The notes under the pieces: model-generated | Database searches by the model: none | What the model was told of the DNA's origin: nothing | What the model saw: the letters and a program-made list of their open reading frames with translations, nothing else | Translations under genes and position numbers: made by a program | Shown: piece after piece, positions 20,001 to 30,826 of the stretch | Layout of the letters: every line of letters starts with the position of its first letter | Position numbering within the stretch: the stretch's first letter is position 1 | DNA from: Aquatica leii | Lineage: Eukaryota; Arthropoda; Insecta; Coleoptera; Lampyridae | Assembly: GCA_035610365.1 (NCBI GenBank) | Contig: CM069432.1 | Span: 78,744,520-78,808,519, forward strand | Length of the DNA: 64,000 bases | Reading direction: 5' to 3'

Positions 20001-23000
20001 ACGCTTCAACACATGCTTGCCTCACAGCAGGTAAATAGTACAAAAGTATTAATGCGAAACATTATGAAAAAAAGTTAATTCTAAGAATTAATTCAACTGT
20101 AAAAAACAAAGTCACAATCTAATTAGGAACTATTTAACGAAAACTATTTTGTTTAAAGAACAACAAATGTATAATCACAAAATGTTGTTTTTAACCTCTT
20201 CTTTGAAAAAGCGCTTTGAATAGTTGATGCTGCAAAAGTATCCCTAACTTTACGTGGTACGACACTGAGATTTGTAGACCACCTTGCTTAAGTTTGTGCC
20301 GCTCTATTTGGTATCCATATCTTCTATAATATAAGGTTAGCTTCAACTTCCTAATCTTGAAAATCAAAGTTACTACATGAACTGTTTTTGTTTTTAACTT
20401 TACATTTGGTTTGAGTTCCTTTTTGTGTGACAATTTTAAATTTAATTTTAATTTGTTTTGTTACGAAGTACAAAAAAACTCACTACTTTAAAACAGAAAC
20501 TTTTTCATTAAAAGGTCATCAAAGGCGCAAATTATAAAAAAAATCGTTTCATAAAACCTATTTTGCAAATATAAAATCTTGATTTTGCCGATAAGTAAAA
20601 CCATCCACAGTTATTTGTAAAGAATTAAAAACAAATTTTAAGACCTAATCTAAATTAAGCAAATTCGTTGATTTATGATAAAAACTTGTGTGTGAAAATC
20701 ACATAAATGAATTAAAGATTTTTAAAAATTGTTTACCTTGTGAACGGTTCTTTAAATATTAGAATCATGTAATTTAACATGTTTCGAATTATAATAATAC
20801 TTTTATTTTACGTGGAATTACATTTTTTTAAATATTGTTTTGAACATTAAACAATATTCCATTTAAAACTAAAAACTCACGTGGGCCATGTCGTGCTTAA
20901 GTATAATAATTATTTAATAATTATACTTAATAAATGAAAAATAATACTAAATAATATTAAAAATGTAAAAAAAAATCGAGTTCGTTAGAATTGATACGTA
21001 AAAGCTTGGTTTCTAAGTAGTGTGTAATACATAACGCCCCAATTTTCGATTTTTAAGTAGAAAAGGGTTTATAATGCACAATAACTAAATTAAAGTGTTG
21101 CGTGCCAACTTCAATAGATTCTCAAAAGCGTATTTTGTTGCAATAGCTAGAAGTCGAGATTGACATAATTTAGTGTTCTAACGATAATTAACAAAATACA
21201 AATAAATTATTTTAGAATTTATGTCTTTACAATCAAAACTGCTAATTACAAAGTTAGAATTTATAGGAGTGTTTTATACAATATATATTAAATTAATTTG
21301 GAAAATAAACTGAAACAAATTAATTTTTAATTTTCATTGGTTATTATTAAGTTATTAATATTTGATTGAACACTAGAATGAATTGAAAAGTATAAAAAAA
21401 AATCAATTTACTTTTGGCGCGCCATAAGAAACTTGTGTCTCAGGTATATTACTACACAATTCAGTACCGTACCCACGAGTAAGTTGAGATCAGATATGGT
21501 TTCTCAATATTCATAAGTTAATTAAAATTTGATGTAGGTACACACTCTGTATCCACTGCAACACTAAAGCGTACTTTTTTCTGTGTTTAAAAATGTGTTT
21601 CAGAAATTTATCATCACTTGTTAGTAAAGCATTCATCGCTTGTCTGTTCAAATTTAAAAACACTTATACGCGAAAAAAATTATTTCAGACAAGTTTAAAT
21701 GGTTTGACTGTTGTCTATTCATAAAAACTTACACTTTCCACTGACAAAATTTTTGAAATAAATGCCAAAACATTTTGAAAAATTATTTTGTTTTCTAAAT
21801 TAAACACTTCATTAACTGAACCTAGTACCTATGTAATCATATGTTGATAACAGGGGTGGCTTTTCCATCAAGTCATTTGGTCAATGACCCTCCAAAAAAA
21901 TACTAAAAATTGTTTTATTTATTATAAATTCTTTACGCAAACGCAATACAATCGAAAACTGATGAACTTGTCCGAAAATTATGGAGAAATGCAGCACTGA
22001 CCATTTTTGTTACCCAATTACAGTTCTTTGAACTACCTATTTACTATGAACTAGTTACATATATTCGGTGCCAGGAAAGTTGAATCGCAAAACATTTTTT
22101 CAAAATAAAACTTTTGTGAACCTTCGTGAGGGGTCAAAAATTTTGAAATTGAAACGTAATTATATCCACATATGGCGACAAAGAAGTGCAAAGAAGCTTA
22201 AGTAACTCAATATTTATCTACTTTTGCATCGTGACACAGTGTTACTGGCTATAAGCATAAACATCATTTTTTAAATTATTGTACCTTTTATTCTTTTTTC
22301 TTCAATCTGTTTTCCTTCCTCTCTATTTGTTCCCAATTACACGACTTCTCTTATAACCAGTTTCTTTTCGAATATTTAATATTTTATAAATAATCGCTAA
22401 ACAAATGTTCTTTTCGCATTTACGTATGTCAAAATTCGTACACTTACAAAATGCGATATAGAAAAAACAATCAAAAATAAAATTTATAACAAAAATAAGG
22501 TGTTTCTTCAAACAAAGCAGTACATGTGAAACCGAACAGTTAAATGTTTCACTTGCATTCGCAGAGCGCTACAATTCCTCAATTCCGCCACACTAAACAT
22601 GATTTATTTAAACAACAAGGAAGTGAAAAGCAGAAAAGCGCTTCTGTTCTAGTTTCTTCTGTAGTGTTCGCGTAATTTGTAAAGGACCTGTAGGCGGAGT
22701 CTTTCTGCGCAAGATTCTAAAGCCGGCGTATCAGAACACTACTTATTGGTAAGTATAGATTGCCGTGACAAGTCCTTTACAAATTACGTTTATTATAACG
22801 ATTTATATTAACAATTTAAAATTAATATTATCACGACTTTTTTTCAAATTAATAGTTAAGTGTCTTGGGAGTACTAAAAGTTTGCATTCGCATAGTTTTA
22901 AATATAAAATGTAATACATATAAGTCGATAAAGTTAATTCGAAATATACATTAAAAAGAACCTTAGAAATTGAAATTCAACTACTATTTGGCTGATATAG

Positions 23001-23054
23001 TGTGTTCACTCATCCATGGTAATAGTAAGTTATAATAAAACATATATAACATTG
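20001..23054. other. AT-rich stretch, no gene recognised
   Basis: Contains an AT palindrome around 20,897-20,930, the hAT terminal fragment at 21,851-21,912 and the repeat motif at 22,630-22,788. No coding motif on either strand. Confidence 0.5.
21851..21912 (-). mobile_element. Solo hAT terminal fragment
   Basis: CAGGGGTGGCTTTTCCATCA followed by TCATTTGGTCAATGACCCTCC matches the inverted right end of the hAT at 12,868-16,989, in the same orientation as the fragment at 942. No partner end was seen. Confidence 0.6.
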
Positions 23055-23182
23055 TGTAGAACACTTTTTATTTGAATAAAACTTTTTATAACTTCAGTAA
23101 ATCGTAGTAATAATTAATTTTGACATCCAATCTTACCAACTTAACTTAACAACGTATTACCGACGTAACTAATTCATCCACA
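23055..23182 (-). repeat. Gypsy-2 3' LTR
   Basis: This 128-bp repeat matches 35,187-35,354 (blocks ACACTTTTTATTTGAATAAA, AATCGTAGTAATAATTAATT, TTGACATCCA.TCTTACCAA, CTAATTCATCCACA). It has TG...CA ends on the minus strand. Confidence 0.75.
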
Positions 23183-23300
23183 GTTCGGCCTTCCTGACAC
23201 CTTGATCGACCGCGATTAAAGATCAGGAATGCATTACACATGCAAACTAAATTACTAACATAACAAAATAAAATAGAAAGCGTAACTTAACAAAATATTT

Positions 23301-24180
23301 TCATTCAGTAATCCAACGTTTCATCTGATCCGGCCCACAAACCGTTTCAAAAGGCGCCTGTAAAAACTGAAAATTTTCTATATCGCCAACGACATATCTA
23401 TCATGATCTAGAATCTTCCTCACAACGTATGGCCCTTTGTATTTAGGTAAAAGCTTATTATTATATCCTACTGGTGTGTTATGATTGGCAATCACAACAT
23501 AGTCATTTATTTGATATGCCGTGAGGGCTTTACGTTTCTTATCATAACTGGTTTTGTTTTCAGCCTGAATTTTATGAATCCTTTTAACGGAATTTTCCCT
23601 AACTCCTATTACATCCCTTTCAACATTTTGTTCTCCCTCCAAAAAGGCTTTTAACTGATTATTCGGTTCGCCTAACTGATTTATATCAAATAAAACCTTG
23701 CTTGGGGACTCGTCGATTGACCTATTAAACGTATTATTTAAAGCGTACTCTACCTTTTCAATAACACAATCCCATTTATCGGGACTTTCCGCCAAATTAT
23801 TTAATATGAACGTAATAGTACAATGCATTCTCTCCATCTGACTGTTACTACGCGGGGTATGTGTAGCTATTGAAACATATTCTACATTCAGCTCGTTCAT
23901 AAATGATTTGAAAAGATTAGATGTAAAGGCAGTGCCTCTATAAGAAATTAATCGTTTCGGTTTACTATAAGATCTGAAATTATCACTTCCGATGTCTTAG
24001 GTAGACCTGCAATCATACATTCGGGTGAATTTTGTAAAGGCATCAGCAATCGTAAGTATGTATTTTTTGTTAGATGAACTCTTTTCCAGGGGACCATAAT
24101 GATCCACGTGGATTGTTTAGAAGGATAAGTAACCTTTAGCAATGAGATGAAGAAAAGCTTCGACCCGACCACTTTTATGA
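23301..24180 (-). pseudogene. Gypsy-2 integrase, C-terminal two thirds
   Basis: Integrase inserts the cDNA. Read on the minus strand, RLISYRGTAF (about 23,940-23,966) is the second catalytic block, with tyrosine in place of the usual aspartate. HTPRSNSQMERMHC (about 23,820-23,861) carries the catalytic glutamate. The C-terminal GPY/F-type block is KYKGPYVVRKIL (about 23,410-23,450), ending at the stop 23,301. The frame is broken near 23,900 and again upstream, where only a fragmentary block (24,172-23,948) remains. The second-D replacement alone would abolish activity. Confidence 0.75.
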
Positions 24181-24592
24181 GAGTAACTTAAACATTGCAA
24201 ACAATTCGAAATAAAATTTCTAACTTTGTTCATAATTTCAGGAAACCATTAAAGTGTCACTATACATTCAACCGTCTTTTCCACTCCACAATGACCATAG
24301 TCTTCGTGGCAAGTTCTAATGACATTGTCATCCATACTTGAAGGAACATAAAACAAAAGATCACGGTTTTGAGTCTTTTTATAGACTAACCCATCGCGTA
24401 ATCCGTAATTTTTGCTTTCATTTTTCGCAACGAATTCTTTAATACGATTAATATTTAATCTTGAGACTGTTTGATAGCTAAAATTTGTTCAAACATATTG
24501 CCCTCTAAAACAAATACATTATGGGCCCTACTCAATGCGTCTACATGGTTCATTTGCGTAGAAGACCTGTGCTCGATAGAAAAGTTATAATT

Positions 24593-25421
24593 TTAAAAAA
24601 ACATTGCCCGCCGTGATATCTGTGGGTTAATGTCTGTCTTGGTTAGTGTCAACCGGAAACTGTTACAATCCGTTATAACTTTGAATTCGATTCCGAACAA
24701 ATAAACGTGGAACCTTTTGATAGCGTAAACAACCGCAAGGCACTCCAATTCGAAGCTGTGGTACTTCGATTCAATTGGCGTCGTGGGCTTACTAAAATAG
24801 AAGACAGGTCGAAATTTACCATCATCTTCTTGTTGAATAAGTAACGCACCGAAACCTAATGAACTTGCATCGCAATGCAATTCTGTGGGTAACTCCGGTG
24901 AGTAAACCGCTAGTAATGGGGAGTTTAGTAATTTCTTTTTCAGAATGTTGAAGGCTGACATTTCCTTCTCAAAGAATTTGAATTTGGCATTTTTTTTTTA
25001 ATTAGATCGTATAGAAGCTTGGCTAAAATTGAAAATTCAGAGATAAATCGCCTGAAGTAGCTCACTAGTCCTAAAAACCTGTGAACATCCTTATTACTTT
25101 TCGGTACTGGATAATTCACGTCACAACTAAGGCTTTGCGGATTTGGCATAATCCCATCGTAATTGATCAAATATCCCAAATAAACAATATCAAAATATAA
25201 AAACTTGCATTTGTCCCACCTAAATTTCAGATGATTCTTTGCAGTAACACAAAATACCTGTGATAAAATGCGTTAAATGTTCTTCAACCGTGTTGGTTGC
25301 TAATAAAATGTCCAAGTACACGAGAATTTTGTTTTCCCTAATAAGATCGTGAAATAGTATATTGTATAATGAGTAAGGAATGGTTGGCAATACACATTCC
25401 TTACGAATTATACACTATACT
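24593..25421 (-). pseudogene. Gypsy-2 reverse transcriptase C-terminus and RNase H
   Basis: FHDLIRENKILVYLD (about 25,308-25,352) is the RT active-site region, where the YLDD motif has lost one codon and reads YLDI. After a frame change, MGYLINYDGI...GLVSYFRRFI (25,179-25,030) is the RT thumb/connection. RNase H follows with ELHCDASSLGFGALL (about 24,850-24,896) and the ELECLAVVYAIKRFHVYL block (about 24,700-24,754). Frameshifts lie near 24,950-24,990 and 25,180-25,280. The 5' end at 25,421 is the junction with the inserted DNA. Confidence 0.78.
25356..25421. repeat. 27-bp imperfect inverted repeat at the insertion junction
   Basis: The arms 25,356-25,382 and 25,395-25,421 match at 24 of 27 positions around a 12-nt loop. 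The structure sits exactly where the Gypsy-2 RT meets the inserted DNA. Confidence 0.7.
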
Positions 25422-25433
25422 TTTTCTACGACT

Positions 25434-26702
25434 CTATATTTAATTAGTAATCAAAGTTAAACAGAATTTTACGAAATAACGCAGAAAATAAATAAACTAA
25501 TTTAAAAATTTGTATTGGTAATACCTAAAATGACAATTAAAAAATTATGTCAAAACCTGTATTTATTTTATGTCAACTTGACATTTTATACTATTTATAC
25601 GTTTATACTATTAGTTATCTGTTACTATTATTTAATTCTTGTTTTTTACTCATCTCTAGTTAAAGAAATGGTGAGTGTAATTTACTTGCTTTGAATACAT
25701 GCAGTTTTAGTTAACTTCAAATATTTAGTATTTGAATTTTTTTTAATACATGAATTTCAAGCACAACCTAATATAAATGAGCTGTAGTTTAAAAAGTACT
25801 AATTATTTAATGACAAGATTTTGCTTTTGCAGCCAGTAAATTAAAGAAATCTATTCATGTGGAAGCCTGAATCGTTAACAATATCGTCAAGTTCTGAAAA
25901 ATGTTGATATGATAGTTTCTCCTAGAAGCTTCAACCGAATAACATGTGGATGTGACTTACAAAGCAAATAAGGTAGATTTGTGAATGTTTAAAGATAATT
26001 TGTAATGAATAGGTGTTATTCTTAAGAATGAAGCTTTCCGAACTAAGAAGGTAATAAGATCGTCGTAGTTAAAGAATTGAAAAAAATTCCTTTTAGAAAA
26101 TGCAAGATAGTTAATGATTCTAATGGATCAAATATGCTGTAATAATCTTTACTGAGAAATTAGTTTAAATATGAGAAATGAATTGTTAACAAAACACATT
26201 GTAGGTAAAAGGAAACAAGTGATTCAGTGCTTTTGCTTATAATTACATCTAAATATATAATTTTTTCAATGTATAAACCAGTGGTTTGCATTAGTCTTGT
26301 AACAATTGATTACATCTATGTTGTGTTCTTTATTATCACGTAAGTCCAAAGTGTTTGTGATTAAATTTTTAACAAGGTAGCGACAATGTGCGAATGAATT
26401 ATTTTTATAAGATTATAATATAATATGTAGTGAAAGTATACATAAATACTTATGAAAACTGCATTAATATAAGGATAAATAATAACAAACAAATATCGGG
26501 CATGCACGAAGGAAACATTTTGGTATCTTGCAGCTATCGATGAACGCCAAAAGATAATTGGTTACTTCTGAATTATCATGCAGTTCAAAAAACTGATAAA
26601 TTTTCTAATAAATACTAACTTCTTTAAGTTAATTTGAGCATGTTATTATAAAATGAGTAATTTTATTTCAAGGATTGGATTACTTAAAACTGTTTAACAC
26701 TG
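25434..26702. other. Left part of the composite insertion, no gene
   Basis: AT-rich non-coding DNA of the insertion, including the dispersed repeat at 26,222-26,568. No protein motif seen. Confidence 0.5.
26222..26568 (-). repeat. Dispersed repeat, inverted relative to 18,250-18,480
   Basis: It shares the blocks CTATCGATGAACGCCAAAAG, TTTTGGTATCTTG and ATTAGTCTTGTAACAATTG with the reverse complement of 18,250-18,480. This copy is about 110 bp longer between the blocks. Confidence 0.7.
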
Positions 26703-26752
26703 CAAAAGCAAAAGTTCGATAAATTTATGTTAACATTTCCTTCCCATCAAAA
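26703..26752 (+). repeat. Left ~50-bp direct repeat flanking repeat R
   Basis: It starts CAAAAGCAAAAGTTCGATAA and ends TTCCCATCAAAA. The same 50 bp recur at 32,835-32,884, directly after the far end of R. They look like an unusually long target-site duplication of R. Confidence 0.75.
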
Positions 26753-27074
26753 AAAAAAATCTGTATGTGGTTTAAAATTCTTACGAGTAAAAGAGCAAAG
26801 GGGTTATTTACCTACAAAATTTTACGATTTTCCGTGAACTACCTGCATACTTAAAGTTTATTATACATTTATTAAAGTAAATATTATAGTGTTATATTAG
26901 TCTTATTTGTTTATGCGACAATTAAAAGTATTAATTTCTTTTCCACAACCGCAATTGTTATTTTATAAGCGATCAATGATTGCGATCGTTATTGTACAGA
27001 CGCTCGATATCGCGATCATTATTTTGCATAATGATCGATTCATCGTAATTGCATAATCGCTCTGGCCATTGCTT
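26753..27074 (+). repeat. Repeat R, copy 1, left part (interrupted by Gypsy-1)
   Basis: Matches 39,574-39,893 almost base for base. It contains a GATC/CGAT-rich stretch (about 26,968-27,060: GCGATCAATGATTGCGATCG, CTCGATATCGCGATCATT). The remainder of R continues at 32,663 after Gypsy-1. Confidence 0.85.
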
Positions 27075-27620
27075 TGTAGTGGTGGTGCTCCCGTGTCGGA
27101 TTGTCGACACCTGGACGGCCACGCCACGGATCGAAAAAAACAAGTATGCGGTACTAAATCCTTTATTATTGATAATTGGGGCGGTGTACGTCTGATCGCC
27201 GTGTAATTAGGATTATAGCCCCAACAGGACCCTCTTGCTAATCTTAATAAAAACAAATATTACAATTTGGTCTAAATTAAATTAATTGATTTGAATGCAG
27301 TTGCATGCTTAAATATTTATAAGGTTGTATTTTACAAAGTGCCTTAACCGATGCAACAGCTTCCAATCAATGCTAATATAAATTCACTTAATAAATACCT
27401 TACTTTTATATAAATGCATATTTTTATTTAAGTGCTATGACCACAAATATAATTAACAATTTACTTACATTATCAGTATTAATACCGCACGACTGTCTTG
27501 TCGAATTGCAAGAGGAAAACAGGTAATTCTAAGTATTTCGCGCTTCGACAAGGACGTTTAATACTGATAATGCAGTATCACAATTACAATACAACATTAA
27601 ATAGTTTGTACAGGGTAACA
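27075..27620 (-). repeat. Gypsy-1 3' LTR
   Basis: 546 bp, same length and apparently the same sequence as 32,113-32,658. LTR edges are fixed by the GCTT duplication and by the junction with R. Confidence 0.93.
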
Positions 27621-27631
27621 CTCCCCCTGCC
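27621..27631 (-). other. Gypsy-1 polypurine tract
   Basis: GGCAGGGGGAG on the minus strand abuts the 3' LTR start (TGTTACC), where plus-strand DNA synthesis is primed. Confidence 0.75.
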
Positions 27632-27694
27632 ACAAGAAAAGCGAAGCGTAAGTTTAAAAATAGGTGAACAAATACAATACTTCGCAATTAACAT

Positions 27695-28850
27695 CTAAGA
27701 GTTGCTTTCTTTATATGCGCGTAAAAATTGAATGTGCGATTTAGTAATTTCATTGCTATCTGGATCTTCGAGGATTACGGAAACAGGAGTAGTAAATCCT
27801 TTAATTATTTTAGGTGAAGACCATATTGGTGTAAATTTTTGATGAGTAGTACGGGCAATTGGCGCCGGAAACTGTTTTACTAATACCTTTTGGTTGACAC
27901 GAAACTTAGTTTGCGGAAGCTTTCCCTTATTATAATATTTTTTCGCTTTAACGTGGGCTTTTTGAAGATATTCATGGACTTCGCCTAATGTTGGTTTTTT
28001 CTCAGTCGACAAAATAGATTCCAAATTCCATATATTATCCAGCGGAGTTGTTATATCTCTGTTTAGAAAAATTGATGATGGGGAGGTTCCGATGGCATCA
28101 TGATATGTACTATTGTAATTTAATACAAAGAAAGGAAGTAATTTATCCCAAGATTTATGTTGCATGGAATATTGTTTAATTAAAAGTGTCAAGTTATATT
28201 TTAGATTTCGGTTGCAACGTTCGCTAATGTTAGAACTTGGATGATAGGGAGACGAAAATGCTTGACGTATACCCCAATTCATGCAAAGTTGTGCTATGAT
28301 ATGGCTAGAAAAACACTTTGCGTTATCCGATACTAATGTTTTTGGTGGACCGTAAGTTGAAAATAAGTCTGTTAAACATTTAGCAGACACCTGTGCAGTA
28401 GACCTACGAGTAGGATAAACCTTAAGCCATTTGGAAAAAGCATCGACGCAACACAACATGAAACGATATCCATTTTCTGAAGTAATCACCGGACCAACAT
28501 AATCTATGTAGATTTTATCCCAGGTTTTAGTAGGTGGAGTACTAGCAAGATACACATTTACTTGGGTATTAAGTGGTTTGCACGTTTGACAAAGATGACA
28601 TGCCAAAACATAATCTTGAATATGTTTGTACATTCCGTGCCACCACACTCTTTTTGCGATCGAACGATAAGTTTTTTCTATAGAGTTATGGTTTCCTATG
28701 CGCGAATCATGATAATAATAAATTATAGTGTTTTTAAGGAATCTGGAAGAACTACCCTCTTGTGCCTATTCCACCCTACAAAACGAGTTAACAAACCGGC
28801 CTTAATTACAAAGTTATTAACATCCTCTTCGTTTAGAATACGTCCTCGGA
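27695..28850 (-). CDS. Gypsy-1 integrase domain of Pol
   Basis: Inserts the cDNA into the genome. On the minus strand a zinc-binding HHCC module (HDSRIGNH, then CHLCQTC) spans about 28,580-28,710. It is followed by the catalytic core: IYIDYVGPV (about 28,500-28,527, first D), LVSDNAKCF (about 28,315-28,341, second D) and SPYHPSSNISERCNR (about 28,210-28,253, glutamate about 35 residues after the second D). All three catalytic residues are present. The frame is open from 28,648 to 27,695. The N-terminal HHCC region needs two frame changes to connect to RNase H, near 28,840-28,855 and near 28,735 at a run of five A (GATTCCTTAAAAACAC). They may be real mutations or assembly errors. Confidence 0.88.
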
Positions 28851-30782
28851 TGAGTTTACAATATTCGTCGGCTTGTTGTGTTTCTCGATCGAGATAAATG
28901 ATTCGGGTATCTCCAGAAGGGAACTGCAGAACAGTAAGGATGAACCTAAGTCACCAGTAGTAATATCTTGAACTGAATCATCAAATAGACGGGATAACCC
29001 ATCGCCGGCATTATTTACGGTGCCAGGAATGTGTTCTATAGTAAAGTTAAACTTTGATAATTTTAGAAGCCATCTGCCAAACTTTGACAACTGATTCGGA
29101 TGATTAGATAACCATCTGATAGCGTCGCAATCAACTTGTAAAATAAAGTGAGAGTCCGTAACAAAATCTTTAAATTTATCTAGACTGAAAATAACGGCTA
29201 GTGATTCCTTTTCATAAACAGAATATTTCCTTTCTGTGTAAGACAGTTTTTTAGAAGCAAATGCAATCGGATGTATACCGTCGTCAAATTGTTGGAGCAA
29301 AATTCCGGAAATTCCTATATTACTGGCATCGGTTCGAATTATAAATTTTTTGCTGAAATCTGGTAAACGCAAAACAGGAGCCTCTGTAATCGCCTTTTTA
29401 AGTTTTTCGAATGCGGCTACATGACTATCGGTAATAATAAATTTGACGTTTTTCTTTTTTAATTCATTAAAAGGAGCAACCATCTCTGAAAAATTCATTA
29501 TAAATTTAGAACAAAATGAGACTATTCCGATAAATTGCTGTACTTGTTTGACATTTTTAGGAATTAGTAACTTAGTAATAGCTTCAACTCGTTGCGGATC
29601 GATTTGAATACCACCAGCAGAAATTATGTGACCCAGTATTTTAAGTTTTGCCATTGCAAATTTTGCCTTATCAGGGTTTAGGGTAATGCCACAACTACGA
29701 AAACGATCTAAGACTATCTTTATATGTTGAATATGTTCCCAAGGATCTTTGGAGAAGATAATAAAATCGTCGAAATAATTTAAGAAGAACTTAAAACGAA
29801 TATCAGAAAATTCACGACAAATAAGCCTATTCAATCCTGTGGGACTTACTTTTAACCCGAACGGAAGAAAATTATATTCATAATGATGCGTCATTGTAAC
29901 AAATGCGGTATATTTTTTGGAAGTTTCTTTTAAAGGAATCTGATGAAAAGCTGAATTCATATCGAACAATGTAAATATTTTAGCACCTTGAAGGTAGGTA
30001 AATATAGCGAGTTGATTAGCTGGAGGAAACGGATCGTACTGGATGATTTTGTTTACGGCCCTGTAATCCACAACAAGACGTCTGCTAGAATCTTTCTTTG
30101 AAACGAAAAAAACTGGACTAGCGTATTTTGAAGTACTGTAACGGATAATTCCACTTTCTAGTAACGTATTAAGATGTTCATCTAGTTCCTTTTGTTTAAC
30201 TGGATTTAGATAAAAGGGATTCTTATAAACTGATTTCTCTGAAGTAACCTGAATTTCATATTCAAAACCCTTAGCAAATCCCATTTTCTTAGATAGAACA
30301 TCCGAATAATCAGAAATTAATTTATTAATTTGTGAATCTTGAGCGTTATTTAAATCATATTTACTTTCGCATATTGAATTTGAAAATATACAATTGTTTT
30401 TTTGGTTGTGGGGTTTACAAAAGGGAATAACAACATCCTGCGCAAATTTAAAAGAAACGCATTTGTTTGAAAAATTTAAGAACAAATTCATTTTATGAAG
30501 TGAAGCGGCTCCAATAATTAAATCAAATTTTAGGTTTGGCATTATATAAAATTTTAAAGGCCATGATAATTTAGATATTTTAATAAACAATTTTACAGCT
30601 TTGTTAACGATAACTGTAGATGAATTAGGCAACATCACCCTTTCAGAAACAGAAGTAATAGTGAACCTTTTTGTTTTCGATATTTTAGAAACAACTTTAG
30701 ATGAAATAAAGTTATTACTCGAACCAGAATCAAGTAAAGCTAATAAATTAATATCGTTTGCAATAACATAAATTAACGGCAT
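28833..30782 (-). CDS. Gypsy-1 Pol: protease, reverse transcriptase, RNase H
   Basis: Copies the element RNA into DNA. Over 649 residues the order is as follows. The aspartic protease has LLDSGSSNNFIS near residue 16. The RT has RLVVDYRAVNK near 236, LFDMNSAFHQIPL near 275, FLPFGLKVSP near 310 and the catalytic YFDDF near 338. RNase H has IIRTDASNIGISGILLQ near 484 and ESLAVIFSLDKFKDFV near 525, ending with a GDGLSR block. All key residues are intact. Synthesis probably starts by -1 frameshifting from gag at 30,830-30,836, because the pol frame is open upstream of its first ATG through that site. The frame closes at 28,833, just before the integrase HHCC module. Confidence 0.93.
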   Translation of the reverse strand: MPLIYVIANDINLLALLDSGSSNNFISSKVVSKISKTKRFTITSVSERVMLPNSSTVIVNKAVKLFIKISKLSWPLKFYIMPNLKFDLIIGAASLHKMNLFLNFSNKCVSFKFAQDVVIPFCKPHNQKNNCIFSNSICESKYDLNNAQDSQINKLISDYSDVLSKKMGFAKGFEYEIQVTSEKSVYKNPFYLNPVKQKELDEHLNTLLESGIIRYSTSKYASPVFFVSKKDSSRRLVVDYRAVNKIIQYDPFPPANQLAIFTYLQGAKIFTLFDMNSAFHQIPLKETSKKYTAFVTMTHHYEYNFLPFGLKVSPTGLNRLICREFSDIRFKFFLNYFDDFIIFSKDPWEHIQHIKIVLDRFRSCGITLNPDKAKFAMAKLKILGHIISAGGIQIDPQRVEAITKLLIPKNVKQVQQFIGIVSFCSKFIMNFSEMVAPFNELKKKNVKFIITDSHVAAFEKLKKAITEAPVLRLPDFSKKFIIRTDASNIGISGILLQQFDDGIHPIAFASKKLSYTERKYSVYEKESLAVIFSLDKFKDFVTDSHFILQVDCDAIRWLSNHPNQLSKFGRWLLKLSKFNFTIEHIPGTVNNAGDGLSRLFDDSVQDITTGDLGSSLLFCSSLLEIPESFISIEKHNKPTNIVNSSEDVF

Positions 30783-30826
30783 ACAACTTAAACTAGAATT
30801 TGTAGATCCAATATTAAAATAAGAAA

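Larger units (their letters stand above)
18657..22788. repeat. Repeated motif bracketing the THAP remnant
   Basis: A ~95-bp segment (AGAAAAG..., GTAATTTGTAAAGAACCTGT, then GCAGAG..TTTTCTG) at 18,659-18,750 recurs diverged at 22,630-22,735. The core CGTAATTTGTAAAGGAC (22,671-22,687) is also present as a perfect inverted copy at 22,772-22,788. These may be (sub)terminal repeats of the THAP/P-like element between them; no target duplication was found. Confidence 0.45.

Noticed and set aside
26963..27256. Minus-strand frame MFLLRLARGSCWGYNPN... (also at 32,013-32,294)
   Set aside because: It is LTR sequence of Gypsy-1; the duplicate reflects the two LTRs, not a gene family.
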